A DNA stretch of 5,226 bases from an uncultured Planctomycetaceae bacterium (GTDB lineage: Bacteria; Planctomycetota; Planctomycetia; Planctomycetales; Planctomycetaceae). The stretch covers positions 1 through 5,226 of the forward strand of contig CALJUK010000852.1 of the NCBI GenBank assembly GCA_937975745.1. The letters run 5' to 3'. The notes under the pieces were generated by a model that did no database searches, was not told the DNA's origin, and saw nothing but the letters and a program-made list of their open reading frames with translations. Position numbers and translations under genes: made by a program. Every line of letters starts with the position of its first letter. The stretch's first letter is position 1. This document shows, one piece after another, positions 3,267 to 5,226 of the stretch.

Positions 3267-5226
3267 ATGACAGACCACACCGCAGACCATGCGGAGTACA
3301 CGTCAGACCCGAGCCGTCCGACCGGCGAACAGGGGACCGCCAGCTGGAGTTCCGAAGGCAGCGGTCGCCCAACCAACGGCACGACAACCGCTGACGAGAA
3401 CCGCGCGCTGACGCCTTGGCAACCACTGCCCAATTCAGGTGGGCAATCGGTCCCGCCGAACACAAATGGATCGCCCGAGCCGGGGACATCACTCGATCTG
3501 CATGCGATCCTTGCTGCCTTTCAACGGCGGTGGTTCGTGGCGTTCGGCATTGGTTTTGTGCTTGCGATCATCTCAGCTGCGGTCGCCTGGTTCGTCGTCC
3601 CAACACCGTTCACGTCGTTTGCCGAATTGCATGTGAAGTCCGTGCAGGAACGGCTCTTGTTTGACACTGCCGAAGCCGAGACGAAGTTTTCGGACTACAA
3701 GCAGACACAGATTCGCCGGGTTCTCAGTCCATTCGTCCTGAACGCCGCGCTCCGCAAACCGGAGATTTCCAAGCTATCGGTGATTCAAGAGCAAGAACAC
3801 CCCGTCGACTGGCTCGAAAAAGAGCTTTCCGTAACCAGCCCCGCTGCCGAGTTCGTCCGAATCAGCCTTTCCGGGGATAACGCCAAGCAACTCGCGGCAA
3901 TCGTCAACGCCGTCACCGATGCCTACATCGAGGAAGTGGTCAACTCCGAACGAAACAGACGCCTGGAGAGGAAGAACAACCTCGAAAGGATTCATCGCGA
4001 AATCGAAGACAAGCTGCGCTCGAAGCGGAACACCATGCGCAAGCTGGCCGAATCTCTGCACACAGCCAGTTCAACCGCATTGACCGTCAAGCAACAAATG
4101 GCGATTGAATACTTTTCTCAGTTGAGGAAAGAGCACGCCCGGGTTCGGTTCGAATTGATGCGATCCAAATCTCAAATGACGGCGTCCACATCGACCAGCG
4201 AAACAATGGGCGAATCGACAGTCCCCGCTCCCATCATCGACGCCTATCTGGACCAGGAACCGGATATTCTGCGACTGAAGAATCGCATCACCCAGCTCGA
4301 GTCTGAACGGGAACGACGGCGGCCGCGCATTCTAGAACGGCTGCAACAAGAGAATGAAGCTCGCAAAGCCATCTCAAGCGAGCAAGTCGCTCAGCAGGTG
4401 GCTCTGCTGACCACGCAAGAAGAGCAGCTCCGGCAAGAACTCGAAGCGCAGGAGGTCGAGACCAAGCAGATTGGTATCGCCTCGTTCGAATTGGAGTCGC
4501 TGCAGCAGGAAATCGAGCAGATTGACGAAGTCTCCAGCAGCATCAACGAAGAGATTCAGAAGATTAACATCGAGCTGCAATCACCTCCGCGGATCACGCT
4601 TCACCGGCGTGCGGAAGTCCCCTTCGAACCTGCCCTGATGCAACGTTACCTGGCCACTGGACTGGCCGGGTTCGGCGTCCTGGGCTTCGTCATCGTCGGA
4701 ATTGTCTGGCTGGAAACGACGGCTCGCCGGATCAGCAACGTCCAGGAAGTAACCGGTGGTCTGTGCCTGCCGGTGGTCGGCTCGCTCCCAGTCATGCCGC
4801 GCTGGATGATGCACGGAAACACGTCGGCCCGCAACAGCGGCCGGTCGGCCGTCTGGCAGAGCGTCTGGACCGAATCCGTGGACTCGACTCGGACAATGCT
4901 GCTGAAGGATGCCCAATTCGACTCCCGTCAGGTCATCATGGTCTGTAGTGCGCTTCAGGGAGAGGGCAAGACCACTCTTTCCAGCCACTTGGCCACAAGT
5001 CTCGCGCGAGCCGGGCGGCAGACTGTGCTGATCGACTTTGACCTGCGTCGTCCAACAGTCCACAAGATGTTCGAACTCAATCGCGATCCTGGCCTCTGTG
5101 AGGTGCTGCGGGGGCAAGTGGCGTTAGAAGAGGTCATTCGCGAAGTGCGTCCTGCCGGACTGTCGGTGATTCCCGCCGGCGCTCTCACGCACGATGTTCT
5201 TCAAACGCTCGCACAGGGAGGAGCCC
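3267..5226 (+). CDS. Wzc-type polysaccharide biosynthesis tyrosine autokinase (Wzz + BY-kinase), 3' end outside window
   Basis: An open frame of 653 complete codons reaches the window edge. Proteins of this type sit in the inner membrane and control chain length and export of extracellular polysaccharide through cycles of tyrosine autophosphorylation. Residues 1-75 are a Ser/Thr/Pro/Gly-rich, probably disordered cytoplasmic tail. TM1 is about 89-111 (WFVAFGIGFVLAII...). The periplasmic Wzz-like region carries charged coiled coils at about 228-266 and 331-438. TM2 is about 461-482, after a reduced proline motif (VPFEP). The kinase domain has Walker A QGEGKTT (564-570, Lys568) and Walker A' LIDFDLRRP (588-596). 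Walker B and the C-terminal tyrosine cluster must lie beyond the edge. The oligomerisation motif EX2RX2R reads ESVDSTR (536-542), with Asp in place of the first Arg. ATG 3267 is chosen because an in-frame TAA lies at 3249-3251 and GGA sits six bases upstream. It follows the exosortase by 90 bp, probably in one operon. Confidence 0.92.
   Translation, partial: MTDHTADHAEYTSDPSRPTGEQGTASWSSEGSGRPTNGTTTADENRALTPWQPLPNSGGQSVPPNTNGSPEPGTSLDLHAILAAFQRRWFVAFGIGFVLAIISAAVAWFVVPTPFTSFAELHVKSVQERLLFDTAEAETKFSDYKQTQIRRVLSPFVLNAALRKPEISKLSVIQEQEHPVDWLEKELSVTSPAAEFVRISLSGDNAKQLAAIVNAVTDAYIEEVVNSERNRRLERKNNLERIHREIEDKLRSKRNTMRKLAESLHTASSTALTVKQQMAIEYFSQLRKEHARVRFELMRSKSQMTASTSTSETMGESTVPAPIIDAYLDQEPDILRLKNRITQLESERERRRPRILERLQQENEARKAISSEQVAQQVALLTTQEEQLRQELEAQEVETKQIGIASFELESLQQEIEQIDEVSSSINEEIQKINIELQSPPRITLHRRAEVPFEPALMQRYLATGLAGFGVLGFVIVGIVWLETTARRISNVQEVTGGLCLPVVGSLPVMPRWMMHGNTSARNSGRSAVWQSVWTESVDSTRTMLLKDAQFDSRQVIMVCSALQGEGKTTLSSHLATSLARAGRQTVLIDFDLRRPTVHKMFELNRDPGLCEVLRGQVALEEVIREVRPAGLSVIPAGALTHDVLQTLAQGGA

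Noticed and set aside
4581..5117. Minus-strand 178-codon frame within the kinase
   Set aside because: It is antisense to the Walker A/A' coding region and shows no domain of its own.

Overview
The window looks like chromosomal DNA from a planctomycete or a related bacterium. This rests on moderate-to-high GC genes with long, weakly coding spacers, an exosortase beside a Wzc-type polysaccharide tyrosine kinase, and proteins with long low-complexity N-termini. The taxon is inferred from gene style; no rRNA or marker gene is present.

Layout from left to right. (1) 1-293, minus strand: the first 97 codons of a gene that leaves the window on the left. The visible part is an acidic, Ala/Ser/Pro-rich, probably disordered N-terminus. 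(2) 294-980: a divergent spacer with two short tandem duplications, a sigma70-like promoter candidate and a leader hairpin. (3) 981-1322, plus strand: a 113-residue hypothetical protein with a compact N-terminal module and a Pro/Gln-rich tail. (4) 1323-2201: about 880 bases without a convincing gene. It holds a perfect 12-bp inverted repeat, a run of TTGGC motifs, and an unusually dense series of stem-loops (1757-2005) that could be a structured RNA or a long leader of the next gene. (5) 2202-3176: an exosortase with the Cys, Arg and His active-site residues visible. (6) 3267 to the window end: a large Wzz/BY-kinase fusion protein, cut off after its Walker A and A' motifs. It is open to the edge, with 653 complete codons visible.

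The exosortase and kinase are co-oriented and 90 bp apart. In the families concerned, exosortases process PEP-CTERM-type sorting signals on exported proteins and often sit in exopolysaccharide loci. Wzc-type kinases control polymerisation and export of extracellular polysaccharide. The pair therefore looks like the start of an envelope or EPS export operon. No PEP-CTERM substrate, EpsI partner or glycosyltransferase is visible. The least explained part of the window is the structured spacer upstream of the exosortase.
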